Of a stretch of DNA of 64,000 nucleotides, positions 18,786 through 28,051 are shown piece by piece (the first letter of the stretch is position 1; every line of letters starts with the position of its first letter). The notes under the pieces are model-generated. The model was not told where the DNA came from. It worked only from the letters and a program-made list of their open reading frames with translations, and searched no databases. The translations under genes were made by a program, and so were the position numbers. This DNA is from Streptomyces sp. CA-210063 (GTDB taxonomy: Bacteria > Actinomycetota > Actinomycetes > Streptomycetales > Streptomycetaceae). Where the stretch lies: assembly GCF_024612015.1 (NCBI RefSeq), contig NZ_CP102512.1:1116001-1180000 (forward strand). Reading direction: 5' to 3'.

Positions 18786-21458
18786 TCAGCCGATCCGGGC
18801 GAGTGCCTCCTGTGCCTTCTCGACCAGGCCGTCCGCGCCGCAGGACTCGGCCAGGGTCAGGCCCCGGTTGAGTTCTGCGGTCGAGCGGGTGGCGATGCCG
18901 TATTCGACGCGGGCCGCGGCGTGCTCGAAGGCGGAGGGTGAGGCCGCCAGGTAGGTGACCGCCTTGGCGTACAGGGAGGCGGCCTTTTTGCCGGTGGCGA
19001 GGTAGGCCTCGACGCGCAGTGCTTCTCCGATGGCGGTGTCCGTGCCGAGGCGTTCGGCACGGCGGCGGACGGTCACGGCGAGTTCGGCGGCGCGGCGCGG
19101 GTCCTCGGAGGCGAGGGCGCGGGCGAGGTCTCCGCCCCAGGGAGCGATGACCGTGTTGTGGTGCCCCCGGGCGGCCGCCGCCTTCTCGGCGGCCTCCAGT
19201 TCGTTGATGCCGTCCTTGGTACGGCCGACGGCGAGCAGCAGCCGGCCCCGTACGGAGCGGGGGTCGGGCAGCACGATGGTGGACGGGTACGGGGGCGCGA
19301 AGCGCTGCTCCTCGGCGACGTTCCAGGCCTCCTGGACATGGCCGCGGGCGAGCAGCGTGTCGACGAGATTGCAGGTCGACGTCCAGTGCAGGGGCAGTCC
19401 GCGGCCGACCCGTTCGGCGTAGGCCAGCGACTTGCGCAGGGATTTCTCCGCGTCCTTGAGACGGCCCCGCATGCGATGTCCGTGTCCCACGTAGGCGTGG
19501 GCCAGGGCGAGATGGCCGCCGGTCCACCCGGCGGTCTCGTAGGTGCGCAGGGCCTCCGTGTAGAGGCTCTCCGCCCGGTCGAGCCGGTCCGCGTAGGCGT
19601 AGGCGATGGCCAGCATCAGCAGCAGTTCGATGCCCCATTCGCTGTCGGTCCAGCCGAGGCCCGGTGCCAGGCGGCCGTTGACGAGGGCGCGGTCGCAGAA
19701 CTCGACGACCTCCTCGGCGTTCTCGCCCCGCGCCACCGCGTCGAAGCCGCGCAGGATGAGCAGCGCGCGCTCGGAGTTGTCATTCCCGGTGCAGGTCGCG
19801 GCGAGGGCGGCGAGCTCCCGGGAACGGGTCGGCGAGAGCTCCACGTCGGCGTGGATGACCTCCCACATGTAGTGCGCGGCCTGAAGCCGCATCCGGGCCG
19901 GGCCCGGTTCCAGCCGGGCGGCCTCCGCGTCGACCGTGCGGACGGCCTCCTCCAACTGGTCGTTGTGGAGCAGCACCTGGGAGAGACGGAAGACGGCGTC
20001 CACGCGCTCGGCGCTGTCGAGGCCCGGTTCGGCGAGCGCCGAGCGGAGGTATTCGACGGTGGTGGCGGGTGAGGTGAGGAGGGTGGCGCAGCCCAGTTCG
20101 TAGAGCACGCTGGCCCGGACGTCCGGCAGCGGAGGCTCCTTCAGCGCTCGCTCCAGACAGCGGCGGGCAGCGTCCGGGGCGCCCACGGCGAGGTGTTCCG
20201 TCGCGGCGGCCCGCAACTGCTCGACCAGATCGGCCTCGCCGTCCGGGTGCACTTCGATGAGGTGGCGGGAGGCGGCCGCGGGGCCGCGCCCGGACTCGGT
20301 GACGACGGTCGCGGCCACTCCGTGGAACGCGGTGCGGACGCCCGGCGGGATCGAGTCGTAGACGGCGGTGGCGATCAGCGGGTGCACGAACTCCAGGTCG
20401 CCGTCGTCCACCTGCCGGTTGGCCGGGTCGGGCTCGGTGAGGATGCGCGCCTGGGTCAGCAGGTCGGCGCACTCCTTCGCCGTGTCCCGGGACAGGGAGG
20501 CGAGGCGGGCCACGATGTCCACGGTGATACCGGTGTGGAGGATGGCCGCGGCCCAGGCGAAACGCGTGGCTTCGACGCCGAGTTTTTCGAGGCGGGCGAC
20601 GAGGCCGTCCCCACGCGCCGTGTTGTTCAGCGCGCGGAGTTTGGCGGCGGAGTCCTCGACCGGGTCCAGCTGGCTGTCCTTCACCTTGGCGAGGAGTTCG
20701 ACCGTGAGGTACGGGTTGCCGCCGGTGACGGCCCACACCTCGCGGCAGAACGCGTCGTCCGCATGTTCACCGACCGCGGTGCGGGTGAGCCCGGCGGCGG
20801 CTTCGGGGGTGAGCGCGCTGATCCTGGTGACGGGGGCGGCGTCGGCGGCGACCGACTGGAGATGGCGGGCCCGCTCGCCGGTGGCCTCGCCGGGGCGGCG
20901 GGCGACCACGACGAGGACGCACATCTCGGTGAGCCGTCCGGTGAGTTCGGACAGCCAGTGCAGGGTCTCCTGGTCGGCCCAGTGGGCGTCGTCGATCAGG
21001 AGCACGAGCGGCCAGGTCCGCCGGGCGAGGCGGTTCACAGCGGCGACGATCCCGTCGCACACGTGCTGCGGGTCGGCCGGTGTCCCGCCCGGCTCGACGA
21101 GCCCGAGCGCCGGTCCGGCGATGTCGTACCAGTCGCCCAGGTAGTCGCGTGTCTCCCCCTCCAGCAGCCCCAGCAACGCGGGTTGCAGCAACTGCCGTAC
21201 GACGTTGAAGGGGACGGATGTGACGGTCTCGCCGCCGCGTGCGTACCAGGCCGTACAGCCGCGTTCCTCGGCGATCCGGCGGGCCTCGGTGAGGAGGGCG
21301 GTCTTGCCGATGCCCGCCTCGCCGCTGAACACCAGGACACTGCCCGGGGACGCCTTGTCGGCACGGAGTTCGTCGATCGCCTGTGTGATGACGGCGATCT
21401 CCGCGTCGCGCTCCCACAGGGAAGCCGAGGCGGCCGCATCGGGCCGTGCCTCCGTCAT
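18786..21458 (-). CDS. large STAND-type ATPase with TPR-like C-terminus, LuxR/MalT-like but without HTH
   Basis: 890 residues. The start ATG at 21456-21458 has GGGGAGG eight bases upstream; about 36 codons further upstream are open but look non-coding. Walker A is GEAGIGKTALLTEA (about residue 50), and Walker B is PLVLLIDDAHWAD followed by SELTGRL. This is the NB-ARC/AAA core of MalT-like LuxR regulators. The C-terminal 400 residues are alpha-helical TPR-like repeats (LALAHAYVGHGHRMRGRLKDA, ARALASEDPRRAAELA). The last residues (AESCGADGLVEKAQEALARIG) end where a LuxR helix-turn-helix would normally follow, so direct DNA binding is not expected. It may sense ligands or act with a partner protein. 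Confidence 0.8.
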   Translation of the reverse strand: MTEARPDAAASASLWERDAEIAVITQAIDELRADKASPGSVLVFSGEAGIGKTALLTEARRIAEERGCTAWYARGGETVTSVPFNVVRQLLQPALLGLLEGETRDYLGDWYDIAGPALGLVEPGGTPADPQHVCDGIVAAVNRLARRTWPLVLLIDDAHWADQETLHWLSELTGRLTEMCVLVVVARRPGEATGERARHLQSVAADAAPVTRISALTPEAAAGLTRTAVGEHADDAFCREVWAVTGGNPYLTVELLAKVKDSQLDPVEDSAAKLRALNNTARGDGLVARLEKLGVEATRFAWAAAILHTGITVDIVARLASLSRDTAKECADLLTQARILTEPDPANRQVDDGDLEFVHPLIATAVYDSIPPGVRTAFHGVAATVVTESGRGPAAASRHLIEVHPDGEADLVEQLRAAATEHLAVGAPDAARRCLERALKEPPLPDVRASVLYELGCATLLTSPATTVEYLRSALAEPGLDSAERVDAVFRLSQVLLHNDQLEEAVRTVDAEAARLEPGPARMRLQAAHYMWEVIHADVELSPTRSRELAALAATCTGNDNSERALLILRGFDAVARGENAEEVVEFCDRALVNGRLAPGLGWTDSEWGIELLLMLAIAYAYADRLDRAESLYTEALRTYETAGWTGGHLALAHAYVGHGHRMRGRLKDAEKSLRKSLAYAERVGRGLPLHWTSTCNLVDTLLARGHVQEAWNVAEEQRFAPPYPSTIVLPDPRSVRGRLLLAVGRTKDGINELEAAEKAAAARGHHNTVIAPWGGDLARALASEDPRRAAELAVTVRRRAERLGTDTAIGEALRVEAYLATGKKAASLYAKAVTYLAASPSAFEHAAARVEYGIATRSTAELNRGLTLAESCGADGLVEKAQEALARIG

Positions 21459-21765
21459 CCCGCTACCTCCCCAGGTCGCCCAAACGACGTACAGGTCATT
21501 GAGCGTAGCCCTCTGGCTGCCGAAGTGGAGGCCGGTCCGGGCACCTATTGCCGTGTCGGGTGACAACGCGGGGCGCGGGGTCGACGCATCCGGCCGCCCA
21601 CCTGCCGCGTTGAAAGTGATCGACAGTCAACTGCCTGCACGCGGGGCACTCTTCCCGCAGCGCCTCGTCGGCAGGCTCGGTGGGCAGCTTCAAAAATCGG
21701 GGGCGCGTGCACGAATGACGGTCCCCTCTCATCCGCTTCTCACTCCGGCCTCATACGGTTGCTCC
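21459..21765. other. divergent intergenic region
   Basis: 307 bp between the ATPase gene and the DUF2510 gene. It must hold both promoters; I see no convincing palindrome, RNA or small gene in it. Confidence 0.6.
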
Positions 21766-22812
21766 ATGACGCAGGTGACTCCTCCCGGCTGGTACCCCGA
21801 TCCCGGGCAGACAAATGACGCGCCCGCCACCGAGCGCTGGTGGGACGGCAAGGCATGGACGGACCAGGTCCGGCCCGCGGGTTCGGCCGCGGGGTTCGGT
21901 CCCCCGGCCTACCCGCCGGGCGCGGGCCCGTACCCGCCGGGGGCCGGCCCCTACCCGCCCGGGGCCGGGGCCCATCCCGGGTACCCGGGATACCCGGTCG
22001 CGGCTCCGAAGCGCGGCCTGCGCACCGGGATAGCCGTCGCCGTGGCGGCGGCGGTCCTGGCCAGCATCGGGGTCGGCGTGTACGCCCTGACCAGCAACGA
22101 CGGTGGCAGTGAGGGCAGTACGACGTCCCAGGGCTCCGGCGGGCAGAACGGCCAGGGCGGTGCCGACGGCGGGCCGGGCGGCAACTCCGGCGGCCAGGGC
22201 GGACCCGGTGGGTCGGGCGGCTCAGGCGGCCAGACCCCGGCGCCCGACGGGTCCGGGCAGCCGCCGCAGACCGAGGAGGGGTACGCCACCGACTCGGCCA
22301 GCGGCATCAGCATCCCGGTGCCCGACGGCTGGGTCGCCTCGCCGTTGCAGATCGGCGTGCAGGTGACGACGGAGGCGTCGTACGAATGCCCGGCCGACGC
22401 CTCGAAGACCTGCACGCGCGGCGGCGCCTACTCCATGCCCGCCGAGGTGCTGAAGCTGAAGGCCACCACGGCCGAGGCGGCGGCCAAGGAGGACATCGCC
22501 CAGAGCGCCGAGGCGGCCTACGGCACCGAGGGCTACGGGAAGATCACCTCGCACGAGGAGCTGGCCTCCGAGGCGGTGACCGTGGCCGGCGAGAAGGGCT
22601 ACTTCGTGCGCTGGAAGGTGGTCACGAGCAAGGGCGACGACGGCTATGTCGAGTCGCTCGCGTTCCCGTCCCCGGCCGACTCCTCGCAACTCGTCGTGGT
22701 CCGCTTCGGCATCGACGTGAGCGACGAGGCGCCCGAGCAGACGGTCATCGACGACATCACCAAGGGCATCAAGAAGGCGTCGATCAGCGGCGGCAGCGGT
22801 CAGGACGTGTGA
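21766..22812 (+). CDS. DUF2510 membrane protein with Gly-rich extracytoplasmic linker
   Basis: 348 residues. The ATG at 21766 begins the DUF2510 motif PPGWYPDPG...RWWDGKAWTDQVRP. A Pro/Gly/Tyr-rich repeat of YPPGAGP units follows (about 45-75), then one transmembrane segment (about 88-110). Next is a long Gly/Gln/Ser linker (about 115-165) and a C-terminal domain of about 180 residues containing SGISIPVPDGWVASP and two cysteines, outside the membrane. Function is unknown. A hairpin terminator follows the gene. Confidence 0.82.
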   Translation: MTQVTPPGWYPDPGQTNDAPATERWWDGKAWTDQVRPAGSAAGFGPPAYPPGAGPYPPGAGPYPPGAGAHPGYPGYPVAAPKRGLRTGIAVAVAAAVLASIGVGVYALTSNDGGSEGSTTSQGSGGQNGQGGADGGPGGNSGGQGGPGGSGGSGGQTPAPDGSGQPPQTEEGYATDSASGISIPVPDGWVASPLQIGVQVTTEASYECPADASKTCTRGGAYSMPAEVLKLKATTAEAAAKEDIAQSAEAAYGTEGYGKITSHEELASEAVTVAGEKGYFVRWKVVTSKGDDGYVESLAFPSPADSSQLVVVRFGIDVSDEAPEQTVIDDITKGIKKASISGGSGQDV

Positions 22813-22872
22813 TCCTTCACACCCCCGAACGCCCCTTCGTGCCCTTCGCACCCCTTGGCGCCGCCGAAAGGT

Positions 22873-22919
22873 CGGCCGGGTGGGATTCCTCTCCGCTCCA
22901 GAGGAACCCCACCCGGCCG
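22873..22919. terminator. strong bidirectional terminator hairpin
   Basis: Arms of 20 bp (22873-22892 and 22900-22919) pair with one mismatch around a 7-base loop; the stem starts CGGCCGGGTGGG. It lies between convergent genes. Confidence 0.75.
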
Positions 22920-23000
22920 GGGGTTACGCGCCGCCCCCGTCCCCACGGTGCGGCGCGATCAGGTCGTCGTCCGGTCAAGCCACGGACGGCGGCCTGAGTC

Positions 23001-23615
23001 TCAGGTAAGGCCGAGCGTCGGGAGCACGGCCGCCTCGATGAACTTGATGATGTACGTCTCGTCCGCGTCCTGGCCCTCCAGGACCGGGCGGGCCCGCAGC
23101 ACGCCGAAGATCTGCGCCGGGATGAACTCCAGCGCGGGGTGGTCCTCGGGGACCTCGCCCCGGGCGACACCACGGTCGATCATCGCCTTGAGCGCCTCGA
23201 TCTCCGGCTCGACCAGCGCGTCACGCAGGGCCGACTGCAACTCCTCGTCCTGGACGACCGCGTGGCCGAGCGCCTGGAACAGCCGGCCCTCCAGGACGTA
23301 GCCCTCACCGGCGTGCCGGGCCACCTCGCGCAGGTCCCCGGCGAGGGTGCCGGTGTCGATCCCGCCGAAGCGGGCACTGCGGCGCGCGCGCAGCGCGGCG
23401 GCCACGAACTGCGGCTTCGTCCTCCACTGACGGTAGAGCGTCGACTTGCTGCACCGCGTGCTCGCGGCGACGCCCTCCATGGTCACCGAGTCGTAACCGC
23501 ACTCACGGATCTGTTCGAGCACGGCGTCGAAGAACTCCTGCTCACGCTCGGGCGTGAGCTTGGAGCGGCGCGAGGCGACGGCCGTCTCCGGCCCGTCCGC
23601 TGCCTGCGACGTCAT
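23001..23615 (-). CDS. TetR-family transcriptional regulator
   Basis: 204 residues. The start ATG at 23613-23615 has GGAG upstream; the longer open frame upstream is only the translated repeat array. The N-terminal helix-turn-helix reads SVTMEGVAASTRCSKSTLYRQW, followed by KPQFVAAAL. The C-terminal ligand domain resembles TetR_C_16-type regulators. Between this gene and the divergent PAP2 gene lies an array of seven or more phased palindromes, the obvious binding target. It probably represses itself and the PAP2-permease operon. The ligand is unknown. Confidence 0.9.
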   Translation of the reverse strand: MTSQAADGPETAVASRRSKLTPEREQEFFDAVLEQIRECGYDSVTMEGVAASTRCSKSTLYRQWRTKPQFVAAALRARRSARFGGIDTGTLAGDLREVARHAGEGYVLEGRLFQALGHAVVQDEELQSALRDALVEPEIEALKAMIDRGVARGEVPEDHPALEFIPAQIFGVLRARPVLEGQDADETYIIKFIEAAVLPTLGLT

Positions 23616-23667
23616 GGCTCCCGTCTCCTTCGGTCGTCCCCTGCCGAAAGGCCTGTCGAAACGCCAC

Positions 23668-23795
23668 TGTACCGGAACGCCTTCGTATCGGTACAGTGCC
23701 GTATCGATACCCCCTCGTTTCGGTACCGTGGCGTATCGGTACACTCCCGTATCGGTACTACCGCGTATCGGTACTACCGCGTATCGATCGCTTGT
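23668..23795. promoter_or_regulatory. phased array of TetR-type palindromes (16-bp period)
   Basis: The 11-bp core CGTATCGGTAC recurs with starts at 23684, 23700, 23716, 23732, 23748, 23764 and 23780, exactly 16 bp apart. Unit 2 reads CGTATCGATAC and includes the perfect palindrome GTATCGATAC. Unit 3 has one change, and unit 7 is degenerate at its end. A weak eighth copy fits the phase at 23668 (TGTACCGGAAC). The array fills the space between the divergent tetR and PAP2 genes, so it likely covers both promoters. Confidence 0.85.
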
Positions 23796-23845
23796 ACCGC
23801 CATGAGAACCAGCGCCACCAGCGCCGTCAGTGAAAGGGCCGGGGG

Positions 23846-24646
23846 ATGGAATGCCGCACCGAGCCTGCAGAAGAGCGGGCGGCCGCGATACCGCGGCCGC
23901 CGCTCGTCCGTGAGTTCCTGCTCGTCGCAGGGCTCTTCCTCGTCTACAAGTTCGGCCGGGCACTGGCCGACGGCCACACCGCGGAGGCCTTCCGCAACGC
24001 CCACCAGGTGTGGGACTGGGAACGGGCCCTGGGTCTGCCGGGCGAGGGCTCCGTGCAGTCCGCGCTGCTGCACGGCGACACGCTGGTCCACATCGCGAAC
24101 GTCTACTACGCGACCGTCCACTTCCCGGCCACCGCGGCCTTCCTGGTCTGGCTCTATCTGCGGCGCCCCGCGCACTACGTCTGGGCGCGCCGTGTCCTCG
24201 CCGCCCTCACCGCCGCCGCCCTGCTGCTGCACCTCGCCTTCCCGCTGGCCCCGCCGCGGATGCTGGACGTCGCGGGCCTCGTCGACACCGGACAGGCGTA
24301 CGGGCCGACGGTCTACTCCGCGACCCCGGCGACGGACTCCATGGCGAACCAGTTCGCGGCGATGCCCTCGCTGCACTTCGGCTGGGCCCTGATGGTCGCG
24401 GTCGGCCTGATCGCCGCGACCCGCTCCCGGCTGCGTTGGCTCTGGCTGCTGCACCCGCTGGTGACCCTGATCGTGATCGTCGGCACCGCGAACCACTACT
24501 GGCTGGACGCGATCGTGGCGGGCGCGCTGCTCGCCGGCGCCCTGGCCGCGATCCAGCTCCCGCAGCGGACGGCCACGACCGCCGGGCAGCGTTCCCCGGC
24601 CCTCGTACCGGCCGAGGAGCCCGTCCTGGTGGGAGCGGGCCGATGA
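23846..24646 (+). CDS. PAP2-superfamily membrane phosphatase / inositol-phosphotransferase-like protein
   Basis: 266 residues with about six transmembrane segments. Two PAP2 active-site blocks are present: MPSLHFGWALM (the SxxH block with the acid-base histidine) and GTANHYWLDAIVAGAL (the block with the nucleophilic histidine). The first block, with the KxxxxxxRP part, is poorly conserved, as in the actinobacterial AUR1-like branch. It probably acts on a lipid phosphate at the outer membrane face. Its stop overlaps the permease start (ATGA), and the operon begins directly after the palindrome array. Confidence 0.85.
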   Translation: MECRTEPAEERAAAIPRPPLVREFLLVAGLFLVYKFGRALADGHTAEAFRNAHQVWDWERALGLPGEGSVQSALLHGDTLVHIANVYYATVHFPATAAFLVWLYLRRPAHYVWARRVLAALTAAALLLHLAFPLAPPRMLDVAGLVDTGQAYGPTVYSATPATDSMANQFAAMPSLHFGWALMVAVGLIAATRSRLRWLWLLHPLVTLIVIVGTANHYWLDAIVAGALLAGALAAIQLPQRTATTAGQRSPALVPAEEPVLVGAGR

Positions 24647-25611
24647 ACGCCACCCTCGTCGCCGTCGCCCTCTCCCTGGTCTCCGCCGTCGCCTACGCGG
24701 CCGCCGCCGTGGCGCAGGAGCGGCTCGCCTCCCGCAGCGCCGACGCGGGCGTACGGCGGATGCTCGCCAGCGGCGCCTGGTGGAGCTCGGTCGCGCTGAA
24801 CGCCGGGGCCGCGCTGCTGCATGTGGTGGCCCTCAAGTACGGCCCCCTCACCGTGGTGCAGCCCCTCGGCGCGCTGACCCTCGTGGCCGCGGTACCACTC
24901 GGTGCGCGGGTGGCCGGGCGCCGGGTCACCGCGACGGAGTGGCGCGGTACCGCGTTCACGCTCGCGGGTCTCGCCGCGATCCTGGTCGTCGCGTCGGGGT
25001 CCGCCCCGGACGACGTGCTGAGCGTTCCGGAAGCCCTGGCCGTGGCCGGCGCGACCGTCGCCCTGATCGGCCTCCTCTCCCGTCCCGGCACGAAGCCCGG
25101 GCTGCGCCACGCCACCGCCTCCGGCATGGCCTCGGGCGTCGCCTCCGCGCTCACCCAGACCGTGACGGTCGCCGCGACCGACCGCTCCGGGCCCCTCCTC
25201 GGCGTCCAGGTGGTCGTGGTCGCCCTCCTGGTCGCCGCGTTCGCCGTGGGCGGCCTCTTCCTCTCCCAGACCGCCTACCGAGGCGGCCTCGGCGCGCCCC
25301 TCGCGGTCGTGACCCTCGCCAACCCGCTGGCCGCCGCCGTGATCGGCCTCTCCCTCCTCGGCGAGGGCCTGCGGGGCGGCGTGGCGGGGATGGTGCTCGC
25401 CGTGGCGGGAGCGGCGGTGGCGGCACGCGGGGTGGTCCTCCTGACCCGGGTGACGCCGGTCGAGCGCCGGGAGTCGGAGCCCGTGCCTGTGGGCGAGGAC
25501 CACCCGGTGGCAGCCGTACTCGCGCTGGAGCCCCGGCACGCCCCGACGGAGCCGTCGCTGCTCCCCCTCCAGCCGGGCTCCCCGGCACCGGGACACCTCA
25601 CTCCCCTCTGA
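24643..25611 (+). CDS. DMT-superfamily (EamA-like) permease
   Basis: 322 residues, translation-coupled to the PAP2 gene. About nine or ten hydrophobic helices are visible from residue 5 to 275, with inverted-repeat halves: GPLTVVQPLGALTLVAAVPL in the first and GAPLAVVTLANPLAAAVIGL in the second. This layout is typical of the drug/metabolite transporter superfamily. The C-terminal 45 residues are cytoplasmic, Pro/Glu-rich and without known motifs. Substrate is unknown; shared control with the PAP2 enzyme suggests a lipid- or stress-linked role. Confidence 0.85.
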   Translation: MNATLVAVALSLVSAVAYAAAAVAQERLASRSADAGVRRMLASGAWWSSVALNAGAALLHVVALKYGPLTVVQPLGALTLVAAVPLGARVAGRRVTATEWRGTAFTLAGLAAILVVASGSAPDDVLSVPEALAVAGATVALIGLLSRPGTKPGLRHATASGMASGVASALTQTVTVAATDRSGPLLGVQVVVVALLVAAFAVGGLFLSQTAYRGGLGAPLAVVTLANPLAAAVIGLSLLGEGLRGGVAGMVLAVAGAAVAARGVVLLTRVTPVERRESEPVPVGEDHPVAAVLALEPRHAPTEPSLLPLQPGSPAPGHLTPL

Positions 25612-25671
25612 GGCCCGGGGGGGGGAGGCGACGCTGACCGGCGCTCGCAGGGTGCTGCCTGCGCGGCTGCG

Positions 25672-25704
25672 GCGCCCCCTGAGGCCGCAGGCCTCAAGGG
25701 GCGC
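25672..25704. terminator. hairpin terminator within a dispersed Streptomyces repeat
   Basis: GCGCCCCCTGAGGC (25672-25685) pairs with GCCTCAAGGGGCGC (25691-25704), 13 of 14 positions. The adjoining GGGGCGCGGGGGAACTGCGC is a sequence often repeated between Streptomyces genes. It lies between convergent genes. Confidence 0.65.
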
Positions 25705-25768
25705 GGGGGAACTGCGCGGGCAACCACCGACGACCCGCAGTCGCCCGGTCACAGCTCCCCCCGAGCTA

Positions 25769-27823
25769 CTAGGCGCCCGACGGCCCCCCGAGCGCCGGAT
25801 CGCTCACCCCGGGCCGCCCGTTCTCCACGTGCCCGGCGAACCTCCGGAGGAACGACGTGCCGGAGGTGACGGTCAGGTCGTACCAACGCCGACTCGCCCG
25901 CAGATCCACGACGTGCCGGACGGTCGCCCCGGCCCGCACCTTGACCGTGCGGGAGCGCCCGCCGTACGCACTGTCGACCTTCAGACTCACCGTGCCCGAG
26001 CCCTTGTTGGTGAAGGTCAGTTCGACGTCGTCGCCGACATGCCGCGCGGTCACCTCAGGCCCGCCCGTCTTCCCCTGCCCCTTGAAGACCCGCAGGAAGC
26101 CGTTGGGACCGCGCACCGTCAGGTCGTACGAGCCGTCCGAGGAGGCCGGGCTCCAGGTGTCCGAGACGGACTTGCCGGCCTCGGTGGTGTACGTCCAGGG
26201 CCCGTCCGTGCGGTTGCCGGAGGTGACGAGGAACGTACCGCCCGCCTTGCCGCCGGAGGCGAACGTGAGGGTGAAGGTCCCGGCCTTCGGATCGGCCGAA
26301 CCATCCACCTTGGGCGCGTACTTGAGCGGCCGGGCCGGGCGCAGTCCCCGCTCCTGCCGAGGCATGCCGGTGACGGCCGGCACGGTCGGCCGGTAGTCGG
26401 GGTGGCGCTCCCGGTCCGGCGGCTCGTACCCGTCGGTGTCCGGCAGCGCGGCCGGCCGGCTGTCCTTGCGGGAGAAGTCGAACGCGGCGGTGAGGTCACC
26501 GCAGATGGCCCGCCGCCACGGCGAGATGTTCGGCTCCTTCACCCCGAACCGGCGCTCCATGAACCGTACGATCGAGGTGTGGTCGAGGGTCTCGGAGCAG
26601 ACGTATCCGCCCTTGCTCCAGGGCGAGACGACCAGCATCGGCACCCGCGGGCCGAGACCGTACGGCCCGGCGACATGGGTCGAGCTGCCCGCGAAGAGGT
26701 CCGGGCCGACGTCGACCGTGGACTTGCCGTGGGACGCGTCGCGCGGCGGCAGCGGCGGCACGAGGTGGTCGAAGAAGCCGTCGTTCTCGTCGTACGTGAT
26801 GAACAGCGCGGTCTTCGCCCAGACGGCCGGGTTGGAGGTGAGCGCGTCCAGGACCTGGGAGATGTACCAGGCGCCGTAGTTCGAGGGCCAGTTGGAGTGC
26901 TCGGAGAAGGCCTCGGGCGCGGTGATCCAGGAGATCTGCGGCAGCTTGCCCGCCTTGACGTCCGCCTTCAGCAGGTCGAAGTAGCCGTCGCCGGCCTTCA
27001 CGTCCGTACCGGTGCGGGCCTTGTCGTACCAGGGGTCGCCGGGCTTCGCGCCCCGGTACTTGTTGAAGTAGAGCAGCGAGTTGTCGCCGTAGTTGCCGCG
27101 GTAGGCGTCCTGTATCCAGCCCCAGGAGCCGGCCGCGTCCAGTCCGTCGCCGATGTCCTGGTAGATCTTCCAGGAGATCCCGGCCGCTTCGAGGCGCTCG
27201 GGGTAGGTCGTCCAGTCGTAGCCGACCTCGTCGTTACCGAGGACGGGGCCGCCGCCCTTGCCGTCGTTGCCCGTGTAGCCGGACCACATGTAGTAGCGGT
27301 TCGGGTCGGTCGAGCCGATGAACGAGCAGTAGTAGGCGTCGCAGACGGTGAACGTGTCGGCGAGGGCGTAGTGGAACGGGATGTCCTCACGGGTCAGGTA
27401 CGCCATGGTCGTGGTGCCCTTGGCCGGCACCCACTTGTCGTACTTGCCCTTGTTGTAGGCGGCGTGCCCGTCGGGCCAGCTGTGCGGCAGGCCCTCCAGG
27501 AACTGCATCCCGAGGTCGTCGGCCTCGGGGTGGAACGGCAGCACGTCCTTCGTGCCGTCCGACTGGTGCCACACCGATCTGCCGTTGTCCAGCGTCACCG
27601 GATGCGGGTCACCGAAGCCCCGCACCCCTCTCAGCGCGCCGAAATAGTGATCGAAGGACCGGTTCTCCTGCATCAGGACGACGATGTGCTCGACATCCTC
27701 GATCGTGCCGGAACCGTGGTAGGCGGGCAGCGCCGCGGCCCGCTGGATGCTGGCCGACAGTGCGCTGAACGCGGTAGTGGCGCCCGCTACTTGGAGGAAT
27801 CGCCGCCGGTTGACTTCAGGCAT
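25769..27823 (-). CDS. phosphocholine-specific phospholipase C, Tat-exported
   Basis: 684 residues from the ATG at 27821-27823, with GAGGT upstream. The N-terminus has the Tat motif NRRRFLQVAG. The catalytic domain belongs to the PC-PLC/acid phosphatase family: IVVLMQENRSFDHYFGALRG at about residue 45, FTVCDAYYCSFIGSTDPNR, TYDENDGFFDHLVPP and GLGPRVPMLVVSPWSKGGYV. Two C-terminal DUF756 repeats follow (about 490-680), each containing a YDLTV stretch. The enzyme releases phosphocholine or similar head groups from phospholipids. It may supply phosphate or choline; no clear PHO box is visible upstream. Confidence 0.93.
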   Translation of the reverse strand: MPEVNRRRFLQVAGATTAFSALSASIQRAAALPAYHGSGTIEDVEHIVVLMQENRSFDHYFGALRGVRGFGDPHPVTLDNGRSVWHQSDGTKDVLPFHPEADDLGMQFLEGLPHSWPDGHAAYNKGKYDKWVPAKGTTTMAYLTREDIPFHYALADTFTVCDAYYCSFIGSTDPNRYYMWSGYTGNDGKGGGPVLGNDEVGYDWTTYPERLEAAGISWKIYQDIGDGLDAAGSWGWIQDAYRGNYGDNSLLYFNKYRGAKPGDPWYDKARTGTDVKAGDGYFDLLKADVKAGKLPQISWITAPEAFSEHSNWPSNYGAWYISQVLDALTSNPAVWAKTALFITYDENDGFFDHLVPPLPPRDASHGKSTVDVGPDLFAGSSTHVAGPYGLGPRVPMLVVSPWSKGGYVCSETLDHTSIVRFMERRFGVKEPNISPWRRAICGDLTAAFDFSRKDSRPAALPDTDGYEPPDRERHPDYRPTVPAVTGMPRQERGLRPARPLKYAPKVDGSADPKAGTFTLTFASGGKAGGTFLVTSGNRTDGPWTYTTEAGKSVSDTWSPASSDGSYDLTVRGPNGFLRVFKGQGKTGGPEVTARHVGDDVELTFTNKGSGTVSLKVDSAYGGRSRTVKVRAGATVRHVVDLRASRRWYDLTVTSGTSFLRRFAGHVENGRPGVSDPALGGPSGA

Positions 27824-28051
27824 GGGTGGATGACCTCTTGTCCTGACGTGGTGCGTGGAATGTGACCTGCGCGAAAGGAATGGTCCAAGAGGAACCAATG
27901 CCGGGGAAGGGCCTGTGGCGCGCGTGTGACGGGCGGAGGACCGCGACGCGAACAGCGCCGGGCAGGCGCGCCACCGACGCGCACTGCGCCCCTTCCGTCT
28001 GGTCGGTCACTCGGGGCGAGCCGGTGATCACCCGGGAGACCGTGCCGCGTC

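Noticed and set aside
21205..21765. N-terminal extension of the DUF2510 protein
   Set aside because: The open frame upstream of 21766 is antisense to the ATPase gene and lacks family sequence; DUF2510 begins right at 21766.
23668..23795. The short regular repeat array as a CRISPR
   Set aside because: Units are 16 bp including the spacer, palindromic, between divergent promoters, and there are no cas genes; an operator array explains it.
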